The notes beneath the pieces were generated by a model, which worked only from the letters and a program-made list of their open reading frames with translations, ran no database searches and was not told where the DNA came from. Source: Aporrectodea caliginosa (Eukaryota; Annelida; Clitellata; Crassiclitellata; Lumbricidae). From it: a stretch of 64,000 bases of DNA. This document shows, piece by piece, positions 10,503 to 20,059 of this stretch. A program made the translations under genes and the position numbers. The DNA is taken from NCBI GenBank assembly GCA_020284085.1, contig JACEVL010000151.1, forward strand, positions 1,251,305-1,315,304, given 5' to 3'. How positions within the stretch are numbered: position 1 is the stretch's first letter; the number at the start of each line of letters is the position of its first letter.

Positions 10503-11487
10503 TTGGGAATATTAGCAACAGCCAGAAACTCAGGAGTTCATGCCGGTGCCTGCGTACTTTTGGAAGAAAAGTTGGGCAATGATCTGGTTAGCTTAGCTTG
10601 CAGGCATCAAATTATGGAACTAAAGGTAGCCAAATTGTTTGATACATTGAGAGGACCAATGAGATTTGGTGAGTATTGGGGCTCGATTGACTGATCAGAC
10701 TACGAAAGTGTTTTGAAGGTAGATTCCATAGCATCGGCTCTAAATCCAGATCGGGATGACCTCATACAGTCATTCAGTGCTCAGGACCTTACAGTTTCAG
10801 CTAAGGGACGATTACCGAGAGCTTCTGTAACTGTTGCTTCTATTTCTCGGAGCATAGTCCGAGTCAGACAGTGTGAGTGTTCATATTCAGTCACCCTGAC
10901 CCTCGGGATGACCTCATACAGTCATTCAGTGCTCAGGACCTTACAGTTTCAGCTAAGGGACGATTACCGAGAGCTTCTGTAACTGTTGCTTCTATTTCTC
11001 GGAGCATAGTCCGAGTCAGACAGTGTGAGTGTTCATATTCAGTCACCCTGACCCTTCCACCGAGCTAGGTGGATGGTGTAGCTGATATACAGTTTGAACA
11101 TTTTTCTTTTTCGCTCCCAATTCCGGCTGACTGCACGTGAACTATCAGCTCTCGGTCACTTCAACACGTTCGTACTGAAGGTCTGTCTGAAGACCTGGTG
11201 TACATGTGCATGTGCTTCGTCTGCTCCAAGGAATGATCTTCAGTTACTCTGTGAGAGACAGCTACAAGAAGACACATGATGCTAAAGCTGTCATTCGCTG
11301 GTCACTTATGGTATGTGAGTGAAATTCTGGTGGGTCTCGCTTCCTTGACTCTGAAGTTTCTGCAGAGATGAAGTCTGCCATGGTTGCAGAGCTGGACGTC
11401 AAAACAACAGATCATCCTCAACGCATTGCCTTCATTACAACACTTTATCAGAAGCAGCAGCTGCTGTCTGACTTTGTGTGGTAACAC
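10503..11487 (+). pseudogene. hAT-like transposase relic, copy 2, N-terminal and middle part
   Basis: Recognisable blocks, in shifting frames: A-C-V-L-L-E-E-K-L-G followed by L-A-C-R-H-Q-I-M-E-L (10545-10625), F-R-S-Q-F-R-L-T-A-R-E-L-S-A-L-G-H-F (11105-11165), S-S-A-P-R-N-D-L-Q-L-L-C-E (11217-11260), and D-S-E-V-S-A-E-M-K-S-A-M-V-A-E-L-D-V (11348-11400). The first block matches copy 3 (C-T-F-L-E-Q-L-I...L-A-C-Q-H-Y-M-H). A 152-bp tandem duplication sits inside at 10752-11055. The family is not one I can name. The 8-bp TSDs and termini of copies 2 and 3 argue for hAT or a relative. Confidence 0.65.
10752..11055 (+). repeat. Two tandem copies of a 152-bp unit
   Basis: 10752-10903 is repeated at 10904-11055, essentially without change by eye. 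Each begins CGGGATGACCTCATACAG and ends CACCCTGACCCT. The near identity suggests a recent duplication, or an assembly artefact, inside an otherwise decayed transposase. Confidence 0.9.
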
Positions 11488-11515
11488 AACAGGTAACTTA
11501 TCACAGCATTGGATA

Positions 11516-12532
11516 TGTTACAGTGAATGTGTATTATCAGGGAATGTGTATATACCCTGAAATTTTCAGGGTAGATGCATATTCCCTGATTCACTCGGGG
11601 AATATATACATTCCCTGAAAAACTCAGGGTATATACATATACCCTGAAATTTTCGAGTGATTTTTATACACTTACCCTGACTACAATAACACATTAAGCC
11701 ACAATTCTATACACATACCCTGAAAATTTCAGGGTATGTGTAACATCTACTGTTACATTTCACATATCTATACACATACCCTGAAATTTTCAGGGTATAC
11801 GTGTAACATTTACTGTTGCATTTCACACTGTGTGATAGGCATCTGCCAAACCGGCAGATTACCTTAACCGCCACATCTTAACCGCGGTTCACAGAGCAAT
11901 TTCTTCATCTCTGGAGACGTCAGCATCCAGCAGAAGCTCGTTTTCTCTGAGTTTATATTTGTTTCTGATTTGGTTCTGTTGCCACTTCACCTGACGCTGG
12001 AGAGTTGTCTACGGTCGAAGTATAATCTGCATGATGTCAACTACTGAGTTGATAGGCAACCTCAGCCGCGAGCTGTGTAGACAACGGACGAAGAGCACAG
12101 TATTTGGTCAGATGATTTTGGTATACCATGATCCATTTGTGATGTCCACTAGGCATGGACTGCATATCAATCAGGTCCACTTGTCCACGTGAGCCATAGT
12201 CCGTCATCACTCGATATGTTGTCGTACTTGACAGCCAATACATAAAACAAACAGACGTGCATGCCTCAAAGTTCTTGTGAAATGGAACAGGATAGATGTT
12301 ACACATACCCTGAAATTTTCAGGGTATGTGTATAGGAATCTGGCTTGACGTTTGATTGTAAAGCATTTCAGGGTATGTGTGTAGAAATCACATGAAATTT
12401 TCAGGGTATATGTATATACCCTGGTTTTTTCAGGGAATGTATACATTCCCCGAGTGAATCAGGGAATATGCATCTACCCTAAAAATTTCAGGGAATATAC
12501 ACATTCCCTGATAATGCACATTCACTGTAACA
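11516..12532. mobile_element. Ginger-like foldback element nested in the hAT-like element
   Basis: The termini are TGTTACAGTGAATGTG on both sides in inverted orientation, with a 4-bp GATA duplication (11512-11515 and 12533-12536). The inverted arms run about 190-250 bp and consist of repeated CCCTGAAATTTTCAGGG palindromes separated by TATGTGTATA-type spacers. TGTNR termini and a 4-bp TSD are known Ginger1 traits, and an integrase-like fragment lies inside on the minus strand. It splits the surrounding transposase relic between its S-D-F-V and D-T-W-D-S blocks. Confidence 0.7.
12037..12195 (-). pseudogene. Gypsy/Ginger-type integrase core fragment
   Basis: Minus-strand translation reads S-R-G-Q-V-D-L-I-D-M-Q-S-M-P, K-W-I-M-V-Y-Q-N-H-L-T-K-Y and L-R-P-L-S-T-Q-L-A-A-E-V-A-Y-Q-L. 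This is the start of the retroviral-type integrase core (rve) found in Ginger transposons and related host-domesticated genes; the Asp in V-D-L-I-D fits the first acidic catalytic position. Only about 50 residues remain. The later D and E of the D,D-35-E triad are absent, so it is a relic. Confidence 0.75.
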
Positions 12533-12540
12533 GATATACC

Positions 12541-12741
12541 ACAACATTTCCTAACCTACAATCCAGATACATGGGACAGTGACAACGACTACATTGTTGC
12601 CCAACAGAAAGTGAGAAGTCTGAAAGTTGTCAATGAAACCGAGCGCGGAGTGGCTTTGATCCAGAGTTTCAATGGAGTCCTAACAAATCAGGAGGGACAG
12701 AAACAGTTCTTGCTGCAAAGTCATAGAGAAACACTGACATG
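12541..12741 (+). pseudogene. hAT-like transposase relic, copy 2, C-terminal part
   Basis: After the Ginger-like insertion the protein resumes: N-P-D-T-W-D-S-D-N-D-Y-I-V-A-Q-Q-K-V-R-S-L, then E-R-G-V-A-L-I-Q-S-F-N-G and K-Q-F-L-L-Q, ending at a TGA near 12741. The G-V-A-L-I-Q-x-F-N block recurs in copy 1 (minus strand, near 2350-2400). Confidence 0.65.
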
Positions 12742-13216
12742 ACTTTCTAAATCCAAACAAGTTCACATTTACTACAGCTAGTGCAGCAGCAACAACATAA
12801 GTATCCGCAAAGACAAATGATTAACATTTCTGACAATTTCTGTCATTGTTTGTGTGAAACTGATTGTACTATATATATATATGTGTTGATTATTACACAC
12901 AGTCACACACAATACACAATACAGTATTAGTAACTTTTGGAATTCTGCAGTAAATAGCAACACTGCAACCGTCATCGACCTCCTTTGTGAGCATTTTGAC
13001 AAGATTCCGAATGTTCTGACTTCTGGTGTTGACACTGACATTATACGGAAATATCGGAAAAATGCCACATATTGTAAAACTTCATCAGTGTTGAGCTACC
13101 AGTAAATATTATTAGAATGCATCCAAATTTTGTGAGCATATCTATTTTAACATTAGGAACACATTTGGAGGGTGGGAAGATGAAAATTAAAAAAATTATT
13201 TTTGAGTGGCACCCTA

Positions 13217-13229
13217 GTATGTATGTATG

Positions 13230-13263
<34 letters not shown>

Positions 13264-13430
13264 TGTATGTATGTATGTATGTATGTATGTATGTATGTAT
13301 GTATGTATGTATGTATGTATGTATGTATGTATGTATGTATGTATGTATGTATGTATGTATGTATGTATGTATGTATGCATGTTTGTATGGCTGTATGTAT
13401 GTATGTATGTATGTATGTATTTATTAGTAT
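13217..13430. repeat. (TATG)n microsatellite, right flank of the hAT-like element
   Basis: About 50 near-perfect GTAT units. Together with 9896-9967 it is the split target of the insertion. Long open frames here are artefacts. Confidence 0.97.
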
Positions 13431-13889
13431 TGTCTTGAACTCCACTCAAAGAGCAAAACTAATCAGTGGCGTTCAGGTATGCATTCATTTACCTATATGC
13501 ATGTATGTATGTATGTAGATAACTATGTACGTATGCATGCGTGTGTATGTATGTATGTGTGTATCTATATTTTTATAATCTTTAGTCATATAGTTAGCTG
13601 TGTATGCGAGTCAAGTTAATCTGCTCCTGTTAGAGTCTACTGATGTATAATTGTTGTTGTATGCATTGTAATGCATCTGTTCTTGTCATTTGCGAATAAT
13701 TGTATTCGACTTACTTACTTTCTTACTTGCTTATAATACGTATGCGACTATATGTGTGTATGCATATGTTCCCGTAAGTCGTAGTATGAGCGCATAAATT
13801 TATGTATGCATGTATGTACGGATGGTTAGGTGTGTATGTAACACTATGTATGTGGACATTTATTGATACATATTATGGGCGTCTGAAGT
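13431..13889. other. Intron-0 sequence with scattered TATG tracts
   Basis: Short degenerate TATG/TGTA runs (13495-13560, 13735-13830) and no other feature recognised. Confidence 0.5.
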
Positions 13890-14095
13890 GTTTGCATGTA
13901 ACCCATTGTAACAGTGCAACATATCAGAGAATAGCAGACCATTCAAACACCGTATGTATATATAATAGCATCATAAAGGGCAGCATATCAGAGGAAGCGG
14001 CGGAGATATTATCTCCGAGCAACTGTTGACCCCGGTCATTCATGCATGAGCACTGCTGACGTTAGTTCATAACCATTCCAATTGTTGTTAGTATG
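13890..14095 (+). repeat. Intron-0 block duplicated before genes A and C
   Basis: TTGTAACAGTGCAACATATC with CAGAGAATAGCAG, and CTGTTGACCCCGGTCATTC with GCTGACGTTAG, recur in the same order at 34370-34915 upstream of gene C (GTTGTAACAGTGCAAC; CTGTTGACCTCGGTCATGC; GCTGACATTAG). It shows that the duplicated unit includes several kilobases upstream of the coding exons. Confidence 0.7.
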
Positions 14096-14184
14096 AGTTT
14101 TATGGCCCGTCGAGTAAGAATAACACAGGGCTAGTACTGGGATCATTGAAATAGTTTATACATAGGCCTAGCTCTGATACAGGT

Positions 14185-14374
14185 TAGGTTAGATTGGTTG
14201 GAGTGCTTGGCTCGTAATGCGAAGAGTTCAAACATCCATTGAGGAGATATAGTGTTGGAACCTTGGAGAAGACCTTCTCTGACAACTTCTCAGCGTCATC
14301 GATGTTTTAGTCGTATGGTCGTGTGCGCCTCTTCTGAGCCATGGAAGAAGGGCAATATCAAATACAGTTGTATT
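14185..14374 (+). mobile_element. tRNA-derived SINE, degenerate
   Basis: It starts with a tRNA-like GATTGGTTGGAGTGCTTGG and a decayed B box (GAGTTCAAACATC), then a tail GGAAGAAGGGCAATATCAAA ending in CAGTTGTATT. The tail matches the minus-strand SINE at 52440-52640. A hAT MITE is inserted at its very end. Confidence 0.55.
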
Positions 14375-14792
14375 CATAGGCGTAGCTACATGAAGGCAGG
14401 AGGAGGCAATTGCCTTCTCTTGGTTTTTTCATATAGTGCAGTTTCAATTGACCAACGATGCAAATGACCAAGATTTTGGCAAGTTGCCTCCTCTTGAATT
14501 TAAGTCTCGTGTCTCGTCGTTAGGCGCCTGTGTTCGAGGTCAAGTGGTAAAGTGTAAAAAAGGTCAAATGTCTAAAAAAGGTCATCGGAGTTTTTTTTTA
14601 AAGAAAGTCTAATAAATGGTCATCGGAGTTTTTTAAAGAAAGTCTAAGAAAAGGTCATCGGAGTTTTAAAAAAGTATAAAGGTGTCATCGGAGTTTTAAA
14701 AAAATGTCTAAAAAAGGTCATTATGAAAAATAAAAATATGCACTGGTCTGTGAAGTTGCCTCCTCTTGAATTTAAGCCTGGCTACGCCACTG
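14375..14792. mobile_element. hAT-type MITE with 8-bp TSD
   Basis: GTTGTATT is duplicated (14367-14374 and 14793-14800). The ends are CATAGGCGTAGCTAC and, inverted, CAGTGGCGTAGCCAGG. A second inverted pair, GGAGGCAATTGCC and GAGGAGGCAACTT, lies just inside. No coding sequence. Confidence 0.85.
14548..14728 (+). repeat. Minisatellite inside the MITE
   Basis: Four to five imperfect copies of a ~42-bp unit with GGTCATCGGAGTTTT followed by an A-rich segment and AGTCTAA. Confidence 0.85.
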
Positions 14793-14800
14793 GTTGTATT

Positions 14801-15199
14801 TTATTGAATTTTTATCTTAGTTGTGTTGCTATGCACCTCATTGCCCGTTTGACTATTACTCTGCTAAACTTCGATCTGCACAAAGCACAATAGTCGTCTA
14901 CGCAAATGTCTTGCATTGACAAGTAAATAATATTCATAATGCTCAGGTATAACAAGCAGCAACGCAATAAACAGTTCAACAAGAAGCCTCTTTATTATTA
15001 ACGTCGGTACGTAATAGATTTGTTTACTCCAGTCAAATAATTCTATCAAAGTTTATCACCTGTCGTGACCTGTGTACAACCGGTGTTTGAAATTATGCAC
15101 GTGGCGTGATGCGCATACAAGATGAATAACCGTTCTTATCGCTAGGCCTACCAGTTGTCATCAGGCCTTGTTTTCTATTTCATTTATGTCCGACTGTAG
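14801..15199 (+). other. End of intron 0, gene A, with exon-1 acceptor
   Basis: The last ~110 bp (GCACGTGGCGTGATGCGC, CTTATCGCTA, TTTATGTCCGACTGTAG) align with the same position before exon 1 of gene D (57740-57829), and the 3' end also with gene C (36150-36207). TCCGACTGTAG supplies the acceptor AG at 15198-15199. The upstream part shows nothing recognisable. Confidence 0.6.
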
Positions 15200-15260
15200 G
15201 CTGTGCTAACAAACCAAGATGGCGTCTTGGAAGCAGGAATGGCCAGAACTCGTGGGAAAG
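15200..15260 (+). CDS. Inhibitor gene A exon 1 (potato inhibitor I family)
   Basis: Exon 1 of a small serine-protease inhibitor. It begins after the TCCGACTGTAG acceptor, has a short 5' UTR (GCTGTGCTAACAAACCAAG) and the ATG at 15219. The 14 codons read M-A-S-W-K-Q-E-W-P-E-L-V-G-K, ending in phase 0 at AAG|GTATAC. W-P-E-L-V-G-K is the N-terminal signature of potato-inhibitor-I proteins (eglin c has F-P-E-V-V-G-K). No signal peptide is encoded, so the product is probably cytosolic or exported unconventionally. Joined to 16921-16971 and 26446-26559, the predicted protein is 68 residues, close to eglin c (70). Both introns carry mobile elements. Confidence is high because exons 1 and 2 occur as paralogs elsewhere in the window with the same splice phases. 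Confidence 0.9.
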
Positions 15261-15481
15261 GTATACGTTATACATGTATTATGCGATTGCCAAAAAACTA
15301 TACTCTCCCAGAATTACAATATTATAGCCAGTAAGTATAAATAGTATATGGCTACTATATTTTCGCAGTTAACGGTTGGCAATTGGCAGAGTTTGGTTAA
15401 TATAGACAATCGTTTCCCTTCGCTTAAATTATGTGGTTTGCTGGCCTGCGAGTAGGCGGAGCAATAATTATTGACCTGCGA

Positions 15482-15765
15482 CATAGAACGAGAATTCGTG
15501 ACTTCAGGCTTTAATATTCGTAAATATTCGTGAATATTAAGACATTTTTAATATTCGTAAATATTCGAAAATATTCGTTGATAAGGTTACTGTTTCCGCT
15601 TTTTGACGAACTAATTTAAGAGTACTAATTTAAGAATATGTGTAGTGGTTTTGCGGCTCTGTATTTGGAGCTGTGGTCCGTAAGCTGGTACGCTTATAGC
15701 CTTCCTACCCAAATTGTTCCCTACTCTTGAGGAACTCTGTAAAAAGCCGACCATGACTATCTGTC

Positions 15766-15817
<52 letters not shown>

Positions 15818-16413
15818 CGATCTCTCTGTCTCTCTGTTTCTGTCTGTCTCTCTACGATTTCGCTCCCTTTCGGACAGAGAGGGAAAGAAATCGTACGACC
15901 TCTCTCCCTCTCTGTCGGTCTGTCTCTGTCTGTCTCTCTACGATTGCTCTCTCTCTGTTTCTCTCTCTGCGGTAATTCTATATAATTTTAAGCTATTTGT
16001 GTATGTGGGTGACTGATGTTCCAGTACCGAAGTTCCAATGATGCGCTTAGTGCGTGTGGGCAACTTTGATAGCTGGGTCATACAATCGGTGTTTGTTTCA
16101 TACTGGTGTCGTTCGTTTGGGCGCCAAAAATGTGAGTGCATCATGATCGGCCCTCATGTAGCCTATTCATATTGAGACTTCAAACAATAAACTTAGTGAA
16201 GTTACTGATATAAGATGAGTAACTGTAACATGTAACTGTTCTTGTTCTAGCTCTAATACCTAGTTTTTGACACTGAATGTTTTACTACTATTTCCGGATT
16301 TTGAAGAATTAAAAAACGAAAAATTTAATATTCGTTGGCCAGTTTAATATTCGTCAATATTCGTAAATTTCAAAAAATCTTAATATTCGTAATATGCGCA
16401 TATTCGTTCTATG
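15482..16413. mobile_element. hAT-type element in intron 1 of gene A, 8-bp TSD
   Basis: ACCTGCGA is duplicated (15474-15481 and 16414-16421). The ends are CATAGAACGAGAATTCG and, inverted, CATAGAACGAATATGCG. Subterminal AATATTCGTAAATATTCG repeats occur at both ends. Genes A and B align across this site (GAGTAGGCGGAGC..., TTATTAATAGAAC), and B lacks the insert, so insertion followed the duplication. No transposase seen; a TCTG/TC microsatellite fills 15764-15960. Confidence 0.85.
15764..15965. repeat. (TCTG)/(TC) microsatellite
   Basis: Low-complexity pyrimidine tracts within the hAT-type element, split by a short palindromic stretch near 15850-15900. Confidence 0.9.
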
Positions 16414-16421
16414 ACCTGCGA

Positions 16422-16920
16422 TAAGCATGCTATTAATAGAACTGTAGCGGTTGAACCATCGACCTATATAGGTCGATGGGTTGAACCTTACGTAAATATT
16501 TAGGCACGGTTTGTTATGCATTGAGGTCAAAATTCAAGCTGGTAGCACACTGCCAGTTCCTTAATGTTTGCTCTACGTAGATATCCTTATTAGCTTGAGA
16601 AAAATCGCCAGTATAGGGAAATATCTGCAAAATGAAATGTAGTTACTTCCCTCTTTTGCATAAAAGCCCTCAGGTTCTATCCCCGGAAACTTAGCTGGCA
16701 TGGAAACACAGCAAACATTCCGGCTCTTGTCGACTTGACTCTATTTAGCGCCGACTGAAAGATCTACTCTGTCTTACCCGAAATGTGAGCAGCTCCGATA
16801 AATTTCTGGTTTTTCTTAAACTTTGATTTTTCATTTGCACTAAAATAGCTTTACTGTCTGCGCATGCTTACATGAGAGACTGACTTACTTACTTGATTTT
16901 ATATTCATCTACATTAACAG
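16422..16920 (+). other. Remainder of intron 1, gene A
   Basis: It aligns with intron 1 of genes B and C: TTATTAATAGAAC, the GCATTGAGGTCAA block near 16520, and CAGGTTCTATCCCCGGAAAC near 16672, which marks where the giant foldback inserted in gene C. It ends with CTACATTAACAG, the exon-2 acceptor. Confidence 0.6.
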
Positions 16921-16971
16921 ACGGGCGAAGATGCCAGGGGACAAGTTCTGAGGGACAGACCACACCTTGAA
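16921..16971 (+). CDS. Inhibitor gene A exon 2 (potato inhibitor I family)
   Basis: Seventeen codons, T-G-E-D-A-R-G-Q-V-L-R-D-R-P-H-L-E, between CATTAACAG and GTAAGT, phase 0 at both ends. This is the single alpha helix of the inhibitor fold (eglin T-V-D-Q-A-R...Y-P-Q). Relative to B and C it has Gly for Glu at the seventh residue and His-Leu for Asp-Val near the end. No stop or frameshift. Confidence 0.9.
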
Positions 16972-17153
16972 GTAAGTATCTTCCATACTTAACATAATAA
17001 TAAACATTGCATAAAATAACGTCATACAATATAACTTCCTTACTTCTCGCAATATCATCATAATATAACATAAAACAACAAAGCATCTCTTGCCATCGCT
17101 ACATCACTATGTATGACTATAATTATTATGACTATTATTATTAGCTATTATCA

Positions 17154-17156
<3 letters not shown>

Positions 17157-17198
<42 letters not shown>

Positions 17199-17288
17199 TT
17201 TTATTATTATTATTATTATTATTAATTAGTATTAGTAGTAGTGGTAGTAGTAGTAGTAGTGGTAGTAGTAGTAGTAGTAGTAGTAGTT

Positions 17289-17381
<93 letters not shown>

Positions 17382-17410
17382 CAGTGCATGGTAGTAGTAG
17401 TAGTAGTAGT

Positions 17411-17442
<32 letters not shown>

Positions 17443-17456
17443 AGTAAGTGGTGAGC

Positions 17457-17506
<50 letters not shown>

Positions 17507-17507
17507 C

Positions 17508-17548
<41 letters not shown>
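17157..17548. repeat. (ATT)n then (TAG)n microsatellites
   Basis: ATT units at 17157-17222 and TAG/GTA units at 17228-17548, with a few substitutions. The Thr-, Tyr- and Leu-rich open frames on the minus strand are artefacts. Confidence 0.97.
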
Positions 17549-18187
17549 GAAGTACCTTCCTTACTGCAGATGACATAACACAGCAGCACAATTTATTATA
17601 CAACACACAATACAACATATCCGTACAAGGGTGTTGTTGTTGACAACATATAAAAGGCCACTTTGCCGGAGATGTTTAATAGTATATTATTTTCATATAG
17701 CCTAATGTAACTTTTTTTATAGCGGCATACAAGCACATCTCAAAACTCTGCGAACATAAGCGGCATTCAGACTTATCTAAACAAACACGAATTAACTTCT
17801 AAGGCAGAAAACTTATATTGAGCTGAATTACTTGAAACAGTGCATACGTTTTAAGTCGGATTATTCCAAGAGCAAACAAAGTCCACAGCACAGAGAAACA
17901 CCGATGAATGTTAACTTATGTGCGGCAGGGAGGAAATTAATTAAACTCCATCGGCAGAAGTTGGAAGTTATTTGCTGACTCGAAACTTGAATAGAAAACT
18001 ATTTTAGGCTATAACACGGTGCGCGTCGGCAGTCATTTTATCTGTTACCTGTAACAAGACTTAGTTGCGACCGTCAGCTTGGTGTTGTGAATAAATGAAA
18101 TTGATTGATTGATAATGCGAATAGCTGCTAATCTTATAGATGGAACGATCATGACTGTAACATCAGTCGTCATCACTCAAATTAGGC
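17549..18187. other. Intron 2 of gene A, unassigned
   Basis: No gene or element recognised. The (TGAT)n-like patch near 18100 may be an old LINE tail. Confidence 0.35.
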
Positions 18188-18499
18188 CTAGTTGGCAGGG
18201 CCGTTTTTAACACAGGTGCAAACGGTGCGGTGCTCCGCGGGCCACTGAGCCGCCGCGGGCCTCTGAGCCGAGTTTTATTGCTACTTGCTAAAAGTCGGGT
18301 GCAAGTCTCAGTCTCACTTTAAATTTCTGTGAAATCAAAAAGTGTAAGGAAGCACTGGTGATTATACTGATTTAATTCACTATGTTTACTAATGCTTACT
18401 TACACGGTTTTCTTGCTTACTGACCCGCCACAACAGCACGTAACATGCACCCGCATTCGATAGATGATAGATCTATGGGCCTATGGACTGTGCATGCAA

Positions 18500-18600
18500 A
18501 ATAGATTGTATTGTATTGTATTGTATTTGAACACTTGTTATAGCGCCCCTACCAGATTTCCCATTCAGAGGCGCTGAATTACTATTATATCTATGGCACG
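18500..18600 (-). mobile_element. LINE 3' tail, severely truncated
   Basis: (ATTGT)n followed by TATAGCGCCCCTACC and CAGAGGCGCTGAAT. This is the same 3' terminal motif as the CR1-like copies in this window, in minus orientation. Confidence 0.65.
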
Positions 18601-18704
18601 CCCCCACTCTCTGCTTACATGACCGTGAATTCGTGACATCGCCTCATTTTGACGCACTTATCTATTTACCTATAGGCCTATAGTTAGCTCGGTGTTTTGA
18701 CTGA

Positions 18705-19160
18705 ATTTAAGTAAGTAAGTAGGTAAGTATATTCTTTATTGAACCAGCTGCAATCCGAATACCGGTGTACATACATCATCTGTAATAAGCAATCAATAGT
18801 TATAAGAATAAAAACATTCCAACCAAGATTACAAGTTACTTCATGTTATGGTCAGCTAATGATAAAACACGGTCATGTAATGGGGTCGAAAGGAATAGGC
18901 CAACAGCTCTTTTGGAGGGAGAAACCTATATGGAGAACATGGCCCGGATTTCTCAGGACCGCCGAAAGCAGGCAGGTGTCGGCTATAAGGCATAGTTGTT
19001 CAAAGGTTGGGCTATCACTTGTGAGGTATCGCTGATGGATCAATCTATTCATTACCGACTGGAGCATTCCCTTCTCCCTCTGGCTGGCAAAGCCCACCAT
19101 GCCGGAGCAGCATAAAGCAAGCGAACCATCGTGGTCGCCCTCACCACATCGTAAAGCCCA
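18705..19160 (-). mobile_element. LINE C-terminal fragment with (CTTA)n tail
   Basis: The minus-strand frame 18873-19100 reads L-T-S-D-S-P-T-F-E-Q-L-C-L-I-A-D, L-L-S-A-V-L-R-N-P-G-H-V-L-H. This S-P-T-F-E-x-L-C...L-R-N-P-x-H-V-L-H pattern occurs at the C-terminus of non-LTR retrotransposon RTs. The 3' end carries (CTTA)n, seen as TAAGTAAGTAAG on the plus strand. 5'-truncated. Confidence 0.7.
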
Positions 19161-19879
19161 GGGGCCAGGGCTTTTTGACGTTTACAATGCTTAAAAGTTA
19201 AAACGTTTAACTTAGCAAGTGGCTGTGCCTCTCGGTGACTGTTGCATGTAGCCTATGTAAGCTTATAAATAATATTGAGTTTGAAAATTCAATTATAGGC
19301 TATACCACGGTACATTAGCAGCTCTGAAATTATGAGTAGGCCTAACTCATATAAACAAATCCGGATCGCAGAAAAGACAGGCGAGTGAAACTCGGAAGCT
19401 CATTGACTCAGTAACTGACTCAGTGTAATCGATTTGCAACCGGACCAAGTTGTTTTTTCATGTCACAATAAATTATAAGGATTATAACTAAGGGATAAAT
19501 GGAATATGAAAAAACCAACAGCAAACAAACGGCCGCTCGACCGACACGGGCCCCTGGGAAACTTTGTGCACCCAAGTTCGCAGAACCTTAAAAACGGCCC
19601 TGCTAGTTGGTTATTAAGGATTTCTAATTAGTGGGACATAGGTCCCTTCAGCTCCTCCTTTTGTCCCCACCGAAGAACTTTTTTTCTGTTTCTTAAAAAG
19701 GCAAGTAGGGCCTACTAGAATTTTTATGTTTTTTGTTGGACCAATTAAATATTGATTGATTGACTGATTGACCTGCTGCTTGACCCTGAATTCTCTGGTG
19801 CTGCTTTTCATGACATTCGAGCTCTAATATTGACTCATTGCCCAAACGCTAGCCGAGCTAATTAACTGTTCCTTCACTT

Positions 19880-20059
19880 CAGGCGTCTTCCCGCAATCCC
19901 TAAAAGCTGCAAAGGTAATACCAGTTTATAAAATAGGCGAAAGAGACAATCTGACAAATTATCGTCCGATTTCAATACTTCCTTACTTTTCAAAAATATT
20001 TGAGAAAACTGACATCCTTTATCCCTCGCAGCATGGCTTTCACTCAGGTCACTCCCCAT
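19880..20059 (+). pseudogene. LINE reverse transcriptase, fingers region
   Basis: The translation includes F-T-S-G-V-F-P-Q-S-L-K-A-A-K-V-I-P-V-Y-K, N-Y-R-P-I-S-I-L-P-Y-F-S-K-I-F-E-K and Q-H-G-F-H-S-G-H-S. These are RT motif 1 and the region up to the G-F-x-x-G-H-S box. The frame is cut by the hAT-like element at 20060. Confidence 0.85.

Larger units (their letters stand above)
9968..13216 (+). mobile_element. hAT-like transposon, copy 2, inserted in a TATG microsatellite
   Basis: The ends are TAGTGGGTGCCACTCAA and, inverted from the right, TAGGGTGCCACTCAAAAA. GTATGTAT lies on both sides, fitting an 8-bp duplication but not unique because the target is a (GTAT)n tract (9896-9967 and 13217-13430). 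A second inverted block, ATATTTACTGGTAGCTCAA, lies at 10088-10108 and, inverted, at 13092-13112. The element carries a degraded transposase-like ORF on the + strand and is interrupted by a Ginger-like element at 11516-12532. Confidence 0.8.
18196..19602. mobile_element. hAT-type element with nested LINE pieces, 8-bp TSD
   Basis: CTAGTTGG is duplicated (18188-18195 and 19603-19610). The ends are CAGGGCCGTTTTTAACACAGG and, inverted, CAGGGCCGTTTTTAAGGTTC. Two LINE tails on the minus strand (about 18500-18600 and 18705-19160) are inserted inside. No clear transposase frame survives. Confidence 0.9.

Noticed and set aside
17232..17618. Thr-, Tyr- and Leu-rich minus ORFs
   Set aside because: (TAG)n tract read in three frames.
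18739..19035. 98-codon plus-strand ORF
   Set aside because: Shadow of the LINE C-terminal frame on the opposite strand.
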